DNA of 64,000 nucleotides from NCBI GenBank assembly GCA_031292515.1, contig JARLGZ010000277.1, positions 54,363 to 118,362 on the forward strand, written 5' to 3'. The DNA is from Puia sp. (GTDB lineage: Bacteria; Bacteroidota; Bacteroidia; Chitinophagales; Chitinophagaceae). The position numbers and the translations under genes were made by a program. Below the pieces are notes generated by a model that was given only the letters and a program-made list of their open reading frames with translations, was not told where the DNA came from and ran no database searches. The number at the start of each line of letters is the position of its first letter. The first letter of the stretch is position 1. Positions 20,021 through 28,439 of this stretch are shown here, piece by piece.

Positions 20021-20485
20021 TCAATACAATTGTTTATCTTTTAAGGGTATATTAAAAAGGATTGTTTGCGGGTCGAAGTCCCGATACTCGGATATCTCCT
20101 GGTAGCGGATGGAGCCGGATATTTCACGAGTCTTGTCTTCATTCAATTCCAACTTCTGCATATAGCTGATCTTCTGCCGATGCCCCGGTAGTACGACCCA
20201 AGCTTCCTCCGAGGGTACCATCTCCCGCCCGATTTCAACGCAGGAGCCCACCAGCTTCTGGTCTGGCTTGGAATCAAATTTCAACCGTGTAGGCAACCTG
20301 TCACCTCCGCCATCGGAACATTGTGAGACCAATACATGCCCAAAGGGCATGGTAGCAATCAGGCGGACCAGGAACAGCCCTTTTTCCATCTGACTGGCCG
20401 TGGCCGTCCATTCGATGGACGTCGTTCTGTGGAGAGTATGCGCTAGCGGCAAAAACTCCCACCTTACAATGATCTTTTCTTCCAT
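20021..20485 (-). CDS. Hypothetical protein between FecR and SusC
   Basis: A 154-residue frame starting at ATG 20485 (the frame is open to TTG 20563). I do not recognise a family. There is no signal peptide or membrane segment. The sequence has alternating beta-like stretches (KIIVRWEFLPLAHTLHRTTSIEW, GLFLVRLIATMPFGHVLV) and an acidic C-terminus. It sits in the same direction as FecR and SusC, about 100 bases after FecR, so it is probably co-transcribed. Another frame on the same strand (83 residues) overlaps but is less convincing. Confidence 0.5.
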   Translation of the reverse strand: MEEKIIVRWEFLPLAHTLHRTTSIEWTATASQMEKGLFLVRLIATMPFGHVLVSQCSDGGGDRLPTRLKFDSKPDQKLVGSCVEIGREMVPSEEAWVVLPGHRQKISYMQKLELNEDKTREISGSIRYQEISEYRDFDPQTILFNIPLKDKQLY

Positions 20486-20587
20486 TGCATTCAATCGATT
20501 TAGGTCCGTATAGGATGATAATCTTTCGCAGGTTTCGGCACGATAAGGACAAGGTGATAACAAGGATAGGCTAATGGAAATGGGTCC

Positions 20588-21877
20588 TTATGGAAATACG
20601 ATGATGGTCGGTCTTTGATTTTTCTCTACCAGTTTGCAATGAATCTCTGCCGATGATAGCGCGTCGATTAATAGGGAAAGACGTGTATTGCGGGAGATCT
20701 TCGCCCAAACCGTCTTATTGCGAACGTCTCCCTGAAACTCCACCTCTACATCGTACCAGCGGGCGATCTGCCGGAAGGCGGACTCCAGGTCGAGGTCGTT
20801 GAACCGAAAACTACCCTCCTTCCAGGCTATCACGCTTGTCGTGTCGACCGTTTTCGTCATCACCTCACTTTCCGGGGTTGTCTGAGCCTGTTCACCGGGG
20901 CGAATGACGATGGAGGTTAGTCCCGCATTCACCCGAACCTTCCCTTCCACCAGGGTTGTGTTCAGGGTGGGATCGTCCCCATAAGCTGAAACGTCAAAAT
21001 GTGTCCCGAGCACCTCTATGCGTGTCTTTCCCGCGTTGACAATAAAAGGAGGCGTACCGTCCGGATGACTTCCAAACATGCCGGGATGGGACACTTCAAA
21101 GTACCCCTCGCCCGTAAGGGTCACGCGACGATCGGGGCCGACAAAACGAGTCGGATAGGTTAAGGAGGAAGAGGCATTCAACCAGACCCGGGAGCCGTCC
21201 GGTAGAACTACCTGGAATTTGCCTTTTTTCGGCGTGGTGATGGTATTGAAGACAATGGGCTCATCGTTCAGTGACGGATCGGTCTTATTGCCAGAAGCCA
21301 GGCCTCCACCGATGTAGGAGATCATCCCTTTGCCCGATTTGACGATTCGAACTTGCCCCTGGGTGGCGAGCTGTCCCTGGCCAGAACTATCTAAGGCGAT
21401 CTTTTTCCCATTGGCCAGAGTCAGGGTGGCAACATCGCCACCAGGAAGGATGTCATCCGCGGCTTGCCTGTCGACATGAGCGAGGGTCTGCGCCGATCGA
21501 TATTGATAGTAGAAATACCCGGCGGCAACTGTTATGATTAACGCAATCGAAGCGGCTGCCCACCAGGTGCGTCTATTTAGCCAGCGGGGAATCGATGGAA
21601 CTGTGGCTTCCTGCAGATCTGCCCTGGCCGCCTCCATTTTCACCAAGTCGCGTTCATTGAAATCTTCAAAGTATTCTATTAACGCACGATCTTCTTCCGT
21701 GATGCCTTCCTTTTTGATACGATCGAGGAGTTCCTGATGGGCCGGGGATTTTTTCAACCACTCCCTCAAGGCATCCTCTTCCGCAGCGGATAGCAACTCC
21801 GACGAATCGGGATCCAGCAACCGCTTTTTGAGCAGTTCCGAGATTTTGAGCGCATTTTCTGTATCCCTTGTATTCAT
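20588..21877 (-). CDS. FecR-family anti-sigma factor
   Basis: A 429-residue inner-membrane regulator. The cytoplasmic N-terminus (1-105) binds the sigma factor. One membrane helix follows (WWAAASIALIITVAAGYFYY, about 106-126). The periplasmic FecR domain (about 195-300) has FQVVLPDGSRVWLNASSSLTYP and RRVTLTGEGYFEV, and a C-terminal DUF4974-type domain has FNDLDLESAFRQIARWYDVEVEF. It receives the signal from the STN domain of the SusC protein at 16324 and releases the sigma factor encoded at 22012. Length and layout are typical of Bacteroidota FecR proteins. Confidence 0.94.
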   Translation of the reverse strand: MNTRDTENALKISELLKKRLLDPDSSELLSAAEEDALREWLKKSPAHQELLDRIKKEGITEEDRALIEYFEDFNERDLVKMEAARADLQEATVPSIPRWLNRRTWWAAASIALIITVAAGYFYYQYRSAQTLAHVDRQAADDILPGGDVATLTLANGKKIALDSSGQGQLATQGQVRIVKSGKGMISYIGGGLASGNKTDPSLNDEPIVFNTITTPKKGKFQVVLPDGSRVWLNASSSLTYPTRFVGPDRRVTLTGEGYFEVSHPGMFGSHPDGTPPFIVNAGKTRIEVLGTHFDVSAYGDDPTLNTTLVEGKVRVNAGLTSIVIRPGEQAQTTPESEVMTKTVDTTSVIAWKEGSFRFNDLDLESAFRQIARWYDVEVEFQGDVRNKTVWAKISRNTRLSLLIDALSSAEIHCKLVEKNQRPTIIVFP

Positions 21878-22011
21878 CTGTTTCGATGGAGCGAGATTAA
21901 GGCCCGCCGAGAATAAGTAACCGCCGAGTTAATTTTTAACCAAGAAATAATATTGAAATTATAGATATTTTTATATACAATATCTAAAATACTGATATCA
22001 TGAGTAATAAC

Positions 22012-22620
22012 TCAAATTAGAAAAGAATCGCCCAGGAGTAGGAGGAGCAAAAGACAGGTTTTGTCATTTAAGAAAGGAAGCAAGGTCTTTATGGCAATGG
22101 ACTTATGATTTAAAACGGTTTGCGTTTCGATGGCCAATTTCGCGCTGATTTCCTCGGTTTTAAGCCCCTGCAAATAAAGCTCGATGACCTGTTTTGTCCG
22201 GGGAGAAAGTTTTTCGAGTCCCTTATATAAGGTGTGTATAAGTTCGGTGTGAATAAGAGAAAGCTCCGGATCTAAATGCGGGGAAGGCTCTTGAGATTCC
22301 GCCCATATTTTATGTCTTGTTATCCGCCTGGATTTACCCCGTAACCAGTTTTGGCAGGATTTGAAGGTGCTGGCTAACAGATAGCCCTTTAGGGAAGCGA
22401 TAAACGATCGCTCCGCATCCCTATTGGACCATAGAGATAGAAAGACTTCAGAGACAATATCGCGGGCGTCGTCTTTATCACCTACCAGGCGAAAGGCATA
22501 CAGACACAGGATACTATGGTAACGACTCCAAATCTCATTATGCGCCTGTGGAGCATTTATGGGATCCTTTTGTAAAATAATCAGAAGCTCATTATCGCTG
22601 AGTTGCTCAACCATCACCAT
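22012..22620 (-). CDS. ECF RNA polymerase sigma factor, FecI-like
   Basis: A sigma-70 family protein of about 200 residues. Region 2 is DDARDIVSEVFLSLW and region 4 is LSPRTKQVIELYLQGLKTEEISAKL. The frame extends to GTG 22674, but ATG 22620 or 22614 starts just before the usual ELSDNELL-type N-terminus. The region-4 helix reads KLAIETQTVLNHKSIAIKTL, and the C-terminus is very hydrophobic (LLLLLLLGDSFLI), a common tail in this Bacteroidota ECF group. It is 135 bases upstream of its anti-sigma FecR and probably activates the SusC operon. Confidence 0.92.
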   Translation of the reverse strand: MVMVEQLSDNELLIILQKDPINAPQAHNEIWSRYHSILCLYAFRLVGDKDDARDIVSEVFLSLWSNRDAERSFIASLKGYLLASTFKSCQNWLRGKSRRITRHKIWAESQEPSPHLDPELSLIHTELIHTLYKGLEKLSPRTKQVIELYLQGLKTEEISAKLAIETQTVLNHKSIAIKTLLPFLNDKTCLLLLLLLGDSFLI

Positions 22621-23172
22621 AAGCCTTAAGGTAACGAAAACGTCTCCCGCGAAAGCCTTGTTGGTGGCCCTCACTACGTATTAAAACGGAGATTCAATCC
22701 TGTCTCAAGGCTAATATAAGGAGAAATACTTACGCCGGATGATTATGGAGGGTCGTTATCAATCCGTTCACGAGACACAAAGACTATCAGCGGTCATTTG
22801 TAACCACAAATCAGATCAAAGTACCCCGAATAAGATGATTTGTCCGATTTTTCAGCAGAGGATCGTTTGCAGTTCTTTTGGACCCAAATGGCATCGGAAA
22901 GAAGACGTAAATGAAAATTTACGGGACCGGATAGGTTAAAGTGATCGTCGAAGTTGTTCATGCATTCGGAAACCTGGTGAATCGAAGTGCGCCTATTGGG
23001 TGTAGAGACGTAAGTCTAAAACCTCCAGGTATATCTTCGACAAAAAAACTGCGTGGGCAACGCAGCGGATTTACTTTTTGCCCGATTGAGAGATAGACGG
23101 AAACTCATTTCCGAGTATCCCTTATGTCCGAAAGGAGGCAAAGGGTAGGGTTAAATTTTAATACTTTCATTT
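22621..23172. other. Intergenic region with a short hairpin
   Basis: About 550 bases without a supported gene. A perfect six-base-pair hairpin (CTGCGT/ACGCAG, near 23050-23066) is followed 10 bases later by a T-run. Short plus-strand frames here look non-coding. The sigma-factor promoter should lie near 22625-22740. Confidence 0.5.
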
Positions 23173-23619
23173 ATGTATAGACTGCCTGGACGGGGAAACC
23201 CCACCCAATTGCCCCTCTCATGGGAATCATGGAACAAATGCCGTCAAGATCTTGGCGGCTTCCGCCCGGTACTAGGCGAACTTGCCGCCGGCTGGTCAAC
23301 CGATCAGGACCATGCCGAGGACCCGATAGATATTGTCAGTCTGCGTTATTTTATTCTCCTTCAACGTCAGCAGATTTTGCAGTCGTGTTCCCCAGTCCCC
23401 CCCGACCCTATTTTTCCCAACCTGCTCATAGAGGCTGTCACCGGATACAAACAACTGAAAACCGTCCAGCCTACTCCTTATAAACCCAATTTTACCGAGC
23501 CACCCTCTCTCTTCCTGGCCAAGCCAGGCAGGAAGAGAGGTAGCGTTTGCATCCAGGAAAAGGATGGACCGGGATCTATCGGGCAGATGCAGGTTTGTGA
23601 ATCATTTGAGTTATTATAA
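23173..23619 (+). CDS. Possible hypothetical protein
   Basis: A 148-residue open frame of uncertain status. The sequence is proline-rich with no signal peptide, membrane helix or known motif. It carries a plausible ATG, but the last third (KPGRKRGSVCIQEKDG) has the look of a shadow reading. It precedes the next frame on the same strand, which overlaps its end in another frame if the longest start there is used. I would not be surprised if it is not translated. Confidence 0.3.
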   Translation: MYRLPGRGNPTQLPLSWESWNKCRQDLGGFRPVLGELAAGWSTDQDHAEDPIDIVSLRYFILLQRQQILQSCSPVPPDPIFPNLLIEAVTGYKQLKTVQPTPYKPNFTEPPSLFLAKPGRKRGSVCIQEKDGPGSIGQMQVCESFELL

Positions 23620-23671
23620 TCGTCAATCAAGTTTTGTTGTGAGAGGTAAGAACAAAGGCCCTTTTGATCCA

Positions 23672-24232
23672 ATGCCCGGAGATCGGATGATGCGATGGAT
23701 GAACGAGGAAAAGTTAAAGGAAGTCGTACTGGAATATTCCCTGGGCGCCCCGAATGGGGAACTGCGACCCATCTATTCCAAAGCGCGAAACCTACTCATG
23801 GAGGCCAAAAGAAAATTGAAAAGAGAAAAACAGACAAATCCTGAAATAGATTACAATAACCAGGATATTGGTTTTATTCAGCTTTACGACCCATCGGTGC
23901 ATACGGACTTCTCTGAAGTGTCTTTTGTCTGGCTCACCGACAATGATAAAAATCTGCCGCCTTCTGCCGTTGAAAATTCGGAGACGGATCCCGATCCCCC
24001 TTCCATCCTGGACCTCAAAGAATCCCTGGTATCGCCCGAGCACCCGTCGAAATGGCTGGGCCTATTCAGAATAATAGACGAGATGGATATCTGGAGCACA
24101 AACGGGGAAATTTTCCTCTGGATAATTTATCCGGATCCCCGAAAAAACATTCCTGATCTCTATAAATACAATCAGTCAATAAAGGCATTTTATCCACTAA
24201 GAACCACGCCCGGCTATTTTATTAAGCCTTGA
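23672..24232 (+). CDS. Hypothetical protein
   Basis: A frame of 186 residues from ATG 23672 (longer start ATG 23564, shorter ATG 23699). The first 60 residues are helical and basic (MNEEKLKEVVLEYSLG, then LLMEAKRKLKREKQ). The rest mixes acidic loops with beta-like WIIYPDPRKN and ends in TTPGYFIKP. No signal peptide, no membrane helix, no family recognised. The amino-acid composition is protein-like. Isolated, with no operon partner. Confidence 0.5.
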   Translation: MPGDRMMRWMNEEKLKEVVLEYSLGAPNGELRPIYSKARNLLMEAKRKLKREKQTNPEIDYNNQDIGFIQLYDPSVHTDFSEVSFVWLTDNDKNLPPSAVENSETDPDPPSILDLKESLVSPEHPSKWLGLFRIIDEMDIWSTNGEIFLWIIYPDPRKNIPDLYKYNQSIKAFYPLRTTPGYFIKP

Positions 24233-24952
24233 AAAATGAGAAACCTTATTCCTTATCATTCAACATGAAAACGACTTATGGCAAGCAGCAATCTACGGGG
24301 AGGGGTGTCTACCCGCTCTACGATGGCTGGTTTAATTTGGAAACACGTGCAAGGTGTTTTCAGCAGGTTCCCTGGCCCAGCAAGGTCAGGGAAACATGGG
24401 TCCGCCTAGTTTTCCAGGAGGACCCCATTTTGATCTGAAAAACCATATATACTGAGAATGTTCTTAGGGGGAGCAGCCGGCGAACCGTGTTGCGAAGCCG
24501 AGACCATTTGAAGGCATGAACGCTTTTGGGTATTTACGCCGTGCGATACGGTGACCTGGAGCAAATGCCGTTAAGGTTCATGATTCATCAAGGTTCTGAT
24601 TGTCATGATTAAAGAAAATGGGATAATTTTTTTTGGCGCTGATTTTCAAGCGTTCGATTCTTCTCCTCTCCCCGGTAATGGGAGATGAGCAGAGGATGTG
24701 CTTTCCCTATTCCTGGGGAAAGCTAATTTTAAAAGCTTGGGGATTTTACACTGAGGGTTATATTGCAAACAGACACGGATTCTGAATCCCGCCCCCGCTA
24801 ATCCCCCGGGGGCTTTTTTTTGCCCCACCGCGAACTGTGTAAAGAAAGACTCCGGATTTGATAAGAAATGCTCCCGATTTCAATATTGAATGTCAACCGC
24901 GAGCAATACTTTTATAGGGCAGTTATCCCCCATCAACCTCAAATCTTATTTT
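24233..24952. other. Intergenic region with a possible 57-residue frame
   Basis: Some 720 bases with little in them. A 57-codon plus-strand frame (ATG 24265 to 24438, MKTTYGKQQSTGRGVYPLYDG) follows the previous gene, but I cannot support it as coding. A strong terminator lies at 24791. Shared 12-13-base words at 24850 and 24866 are described separately. Confidence 0.5.
24791..24821 (+). terminator. Strong intrinsic terminator
   Basis: Stem GCCCCCG/CGGGGGC (seven GC pairs) with a nine-base loop, followed directly by eight T residues. Reads on the plus strand. Whatever transcript it ends starts in the poorly understood 23.2-24.7 kb stretch, possibly a non-coding RNA. Confidence 0.8.
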
Positions 24953-25288
24953 ATGGGACACCTGAAAAAAATTCCCATCGGTTTACCTCTGATCGCTTTT
25001 GTGATCGGCTTCTTTGTCAGCGCCTTTAGCCGTTTTCAAGGCAAAAAAGGGGATGTTTCTTATTTCGCCAATACGAATTGGTCCACCGGGCAGCCGATCA
25101 TTTCTCAAACCGTCCCCGGCGCCTACACAGATGTGACTTCCACCGTCGCCAGCGTCGGGGGGGTGACCGCTTACTATACCGGGCATTGTTCGTACTCGAC
25201 GATGATCTGCTTTGTCGGCGCCGAGCAGGATGTCCCCGGCGACCCCTGGACAATTGTGGAGATTTTTAAGGGCACCTACCTGCCGTAA
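24953..25288 (+). CDS. Small exported protein, divergent member of the 36-37 kb family
   Basis: A 111-residue protein from ATG 24953 (a longer frame starts at 24890 but lacks a signal). The N-terminus (HLKKIPIGLPLIAFVIGFFVSAF) matches the signal-like segment of the proteins at 35993-37201, including the P..AF..G...SAF pattern. The mature part holds two cysteines in HCSYSTMICFVG, matching the TC(Y/F)V block of the others. Ser/Thr-rich throughout. It is a lone gene with its own upstream region. Probably exported; function unknown. Confidence 0.7.
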   Translation: MGHLKKIPIGLPLIAFVIGFFVSAFSRFQGKKGDVSYFANTNWSTGQPIISQTVPGAYTDVTSTVASVGGVTAYYTGHCSYSTMICFVGAEQDVPGDPWTIVEIFKGTYLP

Positions 25289-25351
25289 CGCCACCGGATC
25301 CCGGAACGGCTACTCCCCCGGGATCCGTGACGGCCAGAAGTCTGCCAGGCG

Positions 25352-26659
25352 TTAGTGGAGGTTTCGAACGACGATATACGTCAAGGGTCTTTTTTCTTTT
25401 TTAAACGCCAGGCCGTATTTTGCGAGTGCATCGTTTAGGGCGGCAATATTGGAGAGATCGCATTGAATATCCAGGTCGACTTTTTCGATCAGGCCGGTTT
25501 CGTCAATAAGCGGCTCGGGGAGGGTCTGCAAGAAATACGACTGCAAGCGAAAGAAAAATACACCGAATCCGGTGTTCACAATCTTCGCCTTGTAGCCGTC
25601 CATCTGGTCGACCGGATGCCCGCCTTTGGTTGCCAGCAGGTCTTCGGCGTTCGTTCGGGTTAAGACGATACACTCGCGGGTCCGGGTCTCTGTTTGACAG
25701 ACAATATTGTATTTTGAAAAATAGTCATTCAGCTGTTGGAGGCCGATCCCAAATTTCAGGCTATCGGGTTGCCCGTCGGGGATACTGATTTCGAAACAAT
25801 AATCATGGTCCTTTGACCAGAGCATATCGGCATAACGATCGGTGGGGTCCACCAGGAAGCTGCTATCTTTTACTTCGAGGATCATTCTGTTCCGGTTGAT
25901 AAACTCGGTATGCCCCCGGCCCGCGAGGAGGCGGTACAGCTCCAGGATGGAAAAATTGTAGGCGGAAAGAAACCCGTGGTGGTTGAAGGCGCCCCCGATC
26001 AACTGGAAATTGGAAGGCGTAAGGGCAATGTTGAATTCCGGGGTCAGCTGTTTTATCAGGAACTGGCTATCGGGAACCGTAAGCTGGCCACCCAGGATAA
26101 CGGGTTTCAGGAAGTCGACATCTTTTAATTCCGGATCGTTTTTCGTGACGAACCGGGGGACCCGACCGTCCAGTACGCTCGCGATGTTGGAGTCATTGAC
26201 CTGCTGCTCATCCGTGATGGCGATGACTCGCTGGCTGGAATCGATCCATACCTGGTGGGGGATGAATTTATGAGGAAAAAGCATCCGCGCGGTCCTGTCC
26301 TGAAAAGCGCTGTTGACTTGTATATGGGTGACGTCGAAAAAGTTCGACAAATAGGAGCTGATGGTGGCGCTATCCTCTTCGCTAACCGGAATGACGCGGA
26401 GCCGATGATGATATTTTTTTTCCAGAGAATCCGTGCGTTTCAGAAAGGCACGGCAAGGCTGGCACCAGGTCGCCCAGAAATCGAGGATGACGAGTTTCCC
26501 CCGGAAGTCGGATAGTTTGAGGGCGGGCATTTCGGGAGAGGTCATCCGGAAGCTGATATCCGGGCAGGCATCCCCAATTTCTATTTTCTTCGGCATAGGC
26601 CGCTGGCTGAACGAAAAGGCAACGGGTAGCAAGAGCAGAACGATTAGTGAGGGTCTCAT
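25352..26659 (-). CDS. TlpA-like thioredoxin fused to a DUF3738-like domain, copy 1
   Basis: A 435-residue exported protein (signal peptide to FSFSQ). Residues about 25-165 form a TlpA/AhpC-like thioredoxin fold with active site FWATWCQPCRAF and IPHQVWIDSSQRV. From about residue 210 to the end there is a second domain resembling the TIGR03435/DUF3738 family (YCFEISIPDGQPDSLKFGIGLQQLNDYF, then LDIQCDLSNIAALNDALAKYGL). TlpA proteins reduce periplasmic disulfides; the role of the fused domain is unknown. A full-length paralogue is at 37603. It converges on the small exported protein at 24953, 63 bases away. Confidence 0.87.
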   Translation of the reverse strand: MRPSLIVLLLLPVAFSFSQRPMPKKIEIGDACPDISFRMTSPEMPALKLSDFRGKLVILDFWATWCQPCRAFLKRTDSLEKKYHHRLRVIPVSEEDSATISSYLSNFFDVTHIQVNSAFQDRTARMLFPHKFIPHQVWIDSSQRVIAITDEQQVNDSNIASVLDGRVPRFVTKNDPELKDVDFLKPVILGGQLTVPDSQFLIKQLTPEFNIALTPSNFQLIGGAFNHHGFLSAYNFSILELYRLLAGRGHTEFINRNRMILEVKDSSFLVDPTDRYADMLWSKDHDYCFEISIPDGQPDSLKFGIGLQQLNDYFSKYNIVCQTETRTRECIVLTRTNAEDLLATKGGHPVDQMDGYKAKIVNTGFGVFFFRLQSYFLQTLPEPLIDETGLIEKVDLDIQCDLSNIAALNDALAKYGLAFKKEKRPLTYIVVRNLH

Positions 26660-26680
26660 GTTTTTTCTAGCGTTTAGAAA

Positions 26681-26710
26681 GAACCGATGAACCGTCCGTA
26701 GGGCACCGTC
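26681..26710 (-). promoter_or_regulatory. Two-part GAACCG direct repeat upstream of the TlpA gene
   Basis: GAACCGATGA at 26681 and GCACCGTC at 26703, start to start 22 bases, placed 22 bases before the start codon at 26659. The same pair with the same spacing occurs at 29857 and 46425. Likely a transcription-factor site or promoter element. Confidence 0.5.
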
Positions 26711-26904
26711 AGAAATCCTTTTTATTTGTATTCAGTTTTTCATACATTCCACCATTCTGTATTCAATATTTGTTCATACCTGCAGGGGTTAAGATAAAAA
26801 CTAACAATCTTTTGTTAGTCGTAAAATACTCCTGAAAACACAGTTTTCTCATCTGGATTCCGACTATTTTGAGCCATTCCTAACCTTTACGCCCCTTCGC
26901 TGTC

Positions 26905-28401
26905 ATGAACGCATTCTTCGCATTCGCCTGGAAAAAAAAGGATAACCGCCCCTTCGTGTTGGCAGCGGTTGCCGGCATACTGATCCAATGGGTGCTCTTC
27001 AAATGGGCATACCCCTACCCGGATTTTTTCTCCGACTCCTATTCCTATATCGCCACGGCCAGCCGAAACCTGGACATCAGCATCTGGCCGATCGGCTACT
27101 CGAAGTTTTTGCGGGCTTTCCATGCCCTAACCCATTCGGACACGGCTTTGGTGAGCTTTCAGTTTTTCTTCCTGGAGATCACGGCCTTGTATTTCTTCAC
27201 TACCCTGCGCTATTTCTATGCCCTGAGCCGCAGGAACAGCCGGATCCTGGCTATCGCTCTTTTCTTTAACCCCCTCCTACTCTACTTTTGCAACTATGTC
27301 AATAGCGATCCGATTTTCTGCGCCCTGAGCCTTTGGTGGATGACCGAACTGATCTGGATCCTCAACCGCCCCCGGGCCTACCAGGTGTTTACGCAAGCCT
27401 TGTTGCTCTTCCTGGCCTTTACGGTGCGGAATAACGCCTATGTCTATCCCCTGATAGCCGGCCTGGTATTTTTGCTTTCCCGGGCGGGTTGGCGTTTTAA
27501 GGTGAGTGGGATCCTACTGGGACCCTTGCTGATCCTGCCCTTTGTCCTGTATACGGAATCGGCCGCCCAGCAATTGACGGGCACCCGGCAGTTTAGTCTT
27601 TTCACGGGCTGGATGTTGGCCAACAATGCGCTGTACATGCGGGAGTATATCCAGGTCAGCCCGGAGGAGTTGCAGGGAGCCGCCTCCCCCGAACTCGACA
27701 GCCTGGCGAAAGCCTTTTTCCGCACGGTCAAGGATGAGGACGGTTATCGCGAAAACCTGGCCAATTACCCGGGGAATTATTTTGTCCGGGAGCCCCGGGC
27801 GCCGCTAAAAGTATATTTTGCCCGACACAACCATTATACCCCCGGGATGGATCTCGTCAAGGCCTGGGGCAAGGCTTCCGCCGATTTTGCCCCCTATGGC
27901 AAATCGCTGATCCTCCATCACCCCCTGGCCTATGCGCGGTATTTTATGGGGTTAAACCTAAGAGACTATCTCCTGCCGCCGCTCGAAAAACTGGAGGTTT
28001 ACAACCTCGGCGAGGACGAGGTAGATGCGTCGGCGAAAGACTGGTTCGATTACCCTACTGCCCAGGTCCATGCCATCGATAAAGATGTACAGGGATATAT
28101 CCTGTACATCTTCCCGGTTCTTTTTGCGGTGTTGCACGTTTTCCTGCTCTTCTGGATCGGGACAATGCTTTACAAAGGCAGGTACCGGGCGCTTCCACTG
28201 GTTACCCAAAAAACCTTGTGGGTCCTGGGCGCCTTCCTCCTGGCCAACTGCCTGTTTTGTCTTTTTGCCACGATTATCGTCCTCCGTTATGAAGTTTTTC
28301 CGGGTATCGTGGTGCTCTCGATGGTGTTACTCTGCCAGGATTCCCTGGGAGAAGCAAGCCGCGGTGACGGAAATTCGCCCGCTGCTCAAGCTGTTCAATG
28401 A
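26905..28401 (+). CDS. Polytopic GT-C-like membrane protein, paralogue 3
   Basis: A 498-residue membrane protein, homologous to the two in the 4.9-8.5 kb operon. First outer loop FSDSYSYIATASRNLDIS carries the shared acidic DS..Y motif; then IGYSKFLRAF, NSDPIFCALSLWWMT and AFTVRNNAYVYP. About ten hydrophobic segments; the non-membrane region (about 240-390) is again the least conserved. Unlike its paralogues it stands alone, without GT2 or MauE partners beside it, so it would depend on a donor made by other genes. ATG 26905 follows an AT-rich promoter-like region. Confidence 0.8.
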   Translation: MNAFFAFAWKKKDNRPFVLAAVAGILIQWVLFKWAYPYPDFFSDSYSYIATASRNLDISIWPIGYSKFLRAFHALTHSDTALVSFQFFFLEITALYFFTTLRYFYALSRRNSRILAIALFFNPLLLYFCNYVNSDPIFCALSLWWMTELIWILNRPRAYQVFTQALLLFLAFTVRNNAYVYPLIAGLVFLLSRAGWRFKVSGILLGPLLILPFVLYTESAAQQLTGTRQFSLFTGWMLANNALYMREYIQVSPEELQGAASPELDSLAKAFFRTVKDEDGYRENLANYPGNYFVREPRAPLKVYFARHNHYTPGMDLVKAWGKASADFAPYGKSLILHHPLAYARYFMGLNLRDYLLPPLEKLEVYNLGEDEVDASAKDWFDYPTAQVHAIDKDVQGYILYIFPVLFAVLHVFLLFWIGTMLYKGRYRALPLVTQKTLWVLGAFLLANCLFCLFATIIVLRYEVFPGIVVLSMVLLCQDSLGEASRGDGNSPAAQAVQ

Positions 28402-28439
28402 TCCGCTCTGTCATACGATTGGGTCTATTATACCGGTGC

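Noticed and set aside
24440..24821. tRNA or tmRNA gene before the strong terminator
   Set aside because: A T-arm-like stretch exists (GGATTCTGAATCC) but no matching acceptor stem, anticodon arm or tag frame could be found.
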